DNA from: Bacillota bacterium
GTDB taxonomy: Bacteria; Bacillota; Clostridia; Acetivibrionales; DSM-1351
Assembly (NCBI GenBank): GCA_023436515.1
Contig: JAEZIV010000099.1
Location: forward strand, 1-7,420
Length of the DNA: 7,420 nt
Reading direction: 5' to 3'
Below the pieces are notes generated by a model. That model did not search any database and was not told the DNA's origin. It worked only from the letters and a program-made list of their open reading frames with translations. The position numbers and the translations under genes are program-made. Of the stretch, positions 5,287 through 7,420 are shown in pieces; position 1 is the stretch's first letter, and each line of letters begins with the position of its first letter.

Positions 5287-6276
5287 ATGAAAAAACTTAT
5301 ATTAGTTGTAATTATTGTAGCTTTATTAACAGCTACCTTTGGCTGCTCCTTGACTACATTGGTTGATAAAGCAAACAGCCAGTCAAACACAAATTCAGCT
5401 AGAACAGCAGTCCAATCAAGTCAAAGCAATACCCTTGAGACTTATACTTCAAAGGATGGAGGATGCAATGTTAAATATGACTCCGACTTATGGAAAACAG
5501 ATGAACAAAAGGACATAATCTACTTCAAGGGAAAAAATTCGTATATTCAAATTAAAGATTATACTGAAAAAATATCTGAGCAACAGTACGTTGATCTTTT
5601 GCTTCAGGTGTATGAGGAACATGCTATAGCTGGAACAGTTACTTCGACTAGGCAAATGTTTGGAGAAAGCGAATACCCATTGATCTACTTTGAACAAGAT
5701 CAAGGAAAATACATATTATCAAGAGACATATTAGTTGTTATGAATGGCGATTCACAGTATGAGATTATATTTGTAAGTAATAAAGATGACTATGAATATG
5801 TTAAAGAATATGCATATAAGGTTTTTGAAACAGTAAGTTTAACTAATCCATCAAATGTAGTTTACGATGATGAAATGGCTGAAAGCTTAGACCTTCTAAA
5901 TAAAGCAGAAGGTATAGACAAGAAGAGTGCTATTGAAAACATAAGCACTGATGGGAAAGAATTAATAGGAAGCTGGGGAACAAAGGATAAGGATGGTAAT
6001 ATAATCATAAGATTTACTCTTACAAGTGATAATAAATATAGCTGGTATAAATCATTCCCTGATGAAGACAATATCCTGACTGGTGAATGGAGTTATCCTG
6101 AGCAGCGGCTTCTAAAATTATCGCTAAAAAAAGCAATAGTAGACGGTAGTGATGTTACATCCACATTAGACCCTGATCTTTCATATGAAATACTATCCTT
6201 TAAAGACGATACCATGAAAATGATATGCTTAAATAATCAAAGAGATGCCACCTACTACAAGGTAGTTGACAAATAG
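5287..6276 (+). CDS. Predicted lipoprotein of unknown function
   Basis: The 329-residue product begins with a lipoprotein signal: two lysines, an apolar stretch LILVVIIVALLTA, then TFGC with the lipidation Cys at 20. The box is not perfect, since position -2 is Phe. After cleavage it should be anchored to the outer face of the cell membrane. A Ser/Asn/Gln/Thr-rich linker spans about 28-50. Domain 1 (about 51-185) contains YDSDLWK, a block like those of small alpha/beta extracellular domains in clostridial lipoproteins. Domain 2 (about 223-328) runs ELIGSWGTKDKDGN, FTLTSDNKYSWY, LTGEWSY to DATYYKVVDK, a pattern like lipocalin-type small beta-barrels seen at the C-terminus of many Firmicute surface proteins. 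I do not recognise a specific family or activity. AAGGGGG at 5274-5280 lies six bases before the ATG. It appears monocistronic, with hairpins after the stop codon. A role in sensing or envelope stress would be a guess. Confidence 0.75.
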   Translation: MKKLILVVIIVALLTATFGCSLTTLVDKANSQSNTNSARTAVQSSQSNTLETYTSKDGGCNVKYDSDLWKTDEQKDIIYFKGKNSYIQIKDYTEKISEQQYVDLLLQVYEEHAIAGTVTSTRQMFGESEYPLIYFEQDQGKYILSRDILVVMNGDSQYEIIFVSNKDDYEYVKEYAYKVFETVSLTNPSNVVYDDEMAESLDLLNKAEGIDKKSAIENISTDGKELIGSWGTKDKDGNIIIRFTLTSDNKYSWYKSFPDEDNILTGEWSYPEQRLLKLSLKKAIVDGSDVTSTLDPDLSYEILSFKDDTMKMICLNNQRDATYYKVVDK

Positions 6277-6279
6277 AGA

Positions 6280-6303
6280 GGAATACAGGGGTATTCCCCC
6301 TTT
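6280..6303 (+). terminator. Weak terminator-like stem after the lipoprotein gene
   Basis: GGAATAC (6280-6286) pairs with GTATTCC (6291-6297) around an AGGG loop, followed by CCCTTT. It starts three bases after the stop codon. Seven pairs with only three T residues make a weak intrinsic terminator. Confidence 0.35.
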
Positions 6304-6319
6304 CAAACCGCGAAGGTTG

Positions 6320-6341
6320 AGGCTCAATACCGGAGCTTTTT
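6320..6341 (+). terminator. Terminator-like stem with T-run
   Basis: AGGCTC (6320-6325) pairs with GAGCTT (6333-6338), one wobble, around a seven-base loop, and the right arm runs into a five-T stretch (6337-6341). This has the form of a modest intrinsic terminator for the lipoprotein transcript. The same GAGCT can alternatively pair with AGCTC at 6348-6352, so the two stems exclude each other. Confidence 0.4.
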
Positions 6342-6379
6342 ATGTACAGCTCAATAGTTTTACTAAATAAGAGGTTAAT

Positions 6380-6416
6380 ACAGCCGCCTGGAGGATAACT
6401 GACTCCTGGTGGCTGT
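6380..6416. repeat. Copy 2 of the repeated intergenic hairpin element
   Basis: ACAGCCGCCTGG (6380-6391) faces CCTGGTGGCTGT (6405-6416): a 12-position stem with one T-T mismatch and one G-T wobble. It aligns with 4730-4765 over the full length, sharing AATACAGCC, CCTGGAGG, a TGAC-containing loop and GGTGGCTGT, with a few substitutions and one extra loop base. Both copies are intergenic and in the same orientation. The stem is weaker than in copy 1, and it is followed by GTTC rather than a T-run. Confidence 0.55.
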
Positions 6417-6678
6417 GTTCATTCAGGGGGAGATCTGTAACAAGGAGAGGGACTTAAATTTCCCTGAGCTTGTTAATCGCTACCTTAAAGCGTCTATGAA
6501 TGCGGTTAGTTACTTGCATTTTTGCCTAAGCTTTTTGCTACAGTACATTTGTATTTATGTCAATAATGACGTTAAATACACTTTTTACAAAAAATGAAGG
6601 AATTAGGAATAAAATGTCGAATAGCATCAAATGGACACGTATTTTATAGTGTTAACATTATATAGGGGGCTTAAAGCT

Positions 6679-7420
6679 ATGAGTAAAAGTAATATAATGA
6701 ACAACATTAAGGTAGGCTATAAGATGATTTTTGTTCTTGTTGTACCGATTATTGCAATATTTGTAACGGCTGCTATTTCAATTGTAAGTATTGATAGTGT
6801 TTCGTCGGATCTGATTAAGAAACTGAATGATCAGACCAACAAAGCCATGACTGAGATGCTGAATGCCGACAGGGATTACTACCAGGCCCTTACTGCCCAA
6901 ATGAACATGACCAATTCAACTGATCCAGATAAGATAAAGGAATATAAGGCTGTCTATGATGAAAATGCACAGCAGACCCAGGAACGGGTAAAAGCTGTAA
7001 AAGAAATAATCATGTCACATAAGGAGGATTACGCAGAGTTCAAGCACAAGGCTTCAAAGCTTGGGATGCTGGAATTATTTGCTGCTTTTGAAGCAGATTA
7101 TGCCAAGTGGTATGACCTATTTGATGCAAATACGAATACTATTAAGAATAAAGATGAGTATTTAAGTGCCTTTGATTCCGCAAGAGAAAGAATTAATCAG
7201 ATAGAGGAAATACTTGAGGAGTACGTCAGCTATGTTATTAAGGAGAATACTACCAGAGTAAAAGACGCACAAGTCTTTATAGGTGGAATTACTCTTGGTG
7301 CCATTCTACTTTCGCTACTGCTTGGAACAATAGTAATAATTAATATTAAGAAGCGGACCGACAAGGCATTGTTACTGATAAAGAAAACAGCCCAGCTTGA
7401 TCTTGTCCAAACTCCCGAAT
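6679..7420 (+). CDS. Methyl-accepting chemotaxis protein, 5' part only
   Basis: An open frame from the ATG at 6679 runs off the right edge after 247 complete codons. It begins MSKSNIMNNIKVGYKM, then has a first membrane helix (about 16-36, IFVLVVPIIAIFVTAAI) and a mostly helical, charged extracellular region of about 160 residues. That region contains paired helices such as KIKEYKAVYDENAQQTQERV and ESAR-like heptads, in keeping with a four-helix-bundle (4HB_MCP) sensor. A second membrane helix follows (about 199-222, FIGGITLGAILLSLLLGTIV). The last residues, INIKKRTDKALLLIKKTAQLDL, look like the start of a HAMP linker. The methylation and CheA-coupling signalling domain would lie off-window. 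Such receptors sense a ligand outside the cell and control CheA; the ligand is not predictable. AGGGGG at 6664-6669 lies nine bases before the ATG. The call rests on topology and style rather than the diagnostic signalling hairpin, so a HAMP-linked kinase or cyclase is still possible. Confidence 0.75.
   Translation, partial: MSKSNIMNNIKVGYKMIFVLVVPIIAIFVTAAISIVSIDSVSSDLIKKLNDQTNKAMTEMLNADRDYYQALTAQMNMTNSTDPDKIKEYKAVYDENAQQTQERVKAVKEIIMSHKEDYAEFKHKASKLGMLELFAAFEADYAKWYDLFDANTNTIKNKDEYLSAFDSARERINQIEEILEEYVSYVIKENTTRVKDAQVFIGGITLGAILLSLLLGTIVIINIKKRTDKALLLIKKTAQLDLVQTPE

Larger units (their letters stand above)
6277..6678. other. 402-base non-coding region before the chemotaxis gene
   Basis: It holds a short stem right after the lipoprotein gene, a second terminator-like stem at 6320-6341, and the second copy of the repeated hairpin (6380-6416). 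About 260 bases then follow in which I see only AT-rich sequence. TATAGT at 6645-6650 could be a -10 for the downstream gene but has no good -35 partner. I found neither a sigma-28-type promoter nor a confident riboswitch. Confidence 0.5.

Noticed and set aside
6285..6350. Possible c-di-GMP (GEMM) riboswitch, suggested by CAAACCGCGAAGGTTG upstream of a chemotaxis gene
   Set aside because: The CAAACC and GAA-loop look partly right, but the conserved GACGCAAAGCC-like block is missing, and the element is over 300 bases from the gene. A covariance-model search would settle it.
6409..6597. 62-codon + strand open frame (GTG start) in the spacer before the chemotaxis gene
   Set aside because: It begins inside the right arm of the repeated hairpin, has no ribosome binding site at that point, and its product resembles nothing known to me. 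The reading is best explained by chance.
6594..6665. 23-codon ORF MKELGIKC... ending just before the chemotaxis receptor ribosome binding site, a possible leader peptide
   Set aside because: No Shine-Dalgarno sequence precedes it and it shows no attenuator-like codon run.

Overview
The window looks like chromosomal DNA from a low-GC, anaerobic clostridial Firmicute, possibly a Ruminiclostridium/Clostridium relative (the genus is inference). The supporting signs are strong AGGAGG-type ribosome binding sites, AT-rich spacers, a clostripain-family peptidase, a flavin reductase-rubredoxin fusion typical of strict anaerobes, and a Gram-positive style methyl-accepting chemotaxis receptor. All intact genes lie on the + strand.

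Layout. 1-1196 is the 3' part of a C11 (clostripain-family) cysteine peptidase, clearly more GC-rich than the rest. 1197-1463 is a spacer with a long hairpin and a well-formed extended -10 promoter set in a cluster of ACCA/TGGT half-sites. This promoter should drive 1464-2030, a stand-alone HD-domain phosphohydrolase. Next come three same-strand genes about 110 bases apart: a DODA/YgiD-type extradiol dioxygenase (2289-3059), a pirin (3168-4007) and a flavin reductase-rubredoxin fusion (4118-4720). All three families have ties to O2, quinol/flavonol or redox chemistry, so together they read as a small oxygen- or aromatic-related neighbourhood. Separate promoters are possible, so a single operon is not proven.

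4721-5286 has no intact gene but is not empty. It holds a 12-bp-stem hairpin, a 21-codon minus-strand ORF with a strong ribosome binding site, and a minus-strand open stretch that reads as the C-terminal 60 residues of a TetR/AcrR-type repressor with no N-terminal DNA-binding part. I read this as the wreck of a regulator-plus-target locus. The right side of the spacer carries a likely promoter and two dyads ahead of 5287-6276, a lipoprotein of unknown function.

6277-6678 is a second non-coding stretch with several hairpins. One is a diverged second copy of the 4730-4765 hairpin, so the window contains a two-copy intergenic hairpin element. At 6679 a methyl-accepting chemotaxis protein begins and runs off the right edge, after two membrane segments and the start of its HAMP region.

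No clear defence island, CRISPR array, tRNA, rRNA or transposase was seen. The most interesting signals are the hidden TetR remnant, the repeated hairpin, the half-site cluster before the HD gene, and the oxygen-dependent enzyme families in what looks like an anaerobe.
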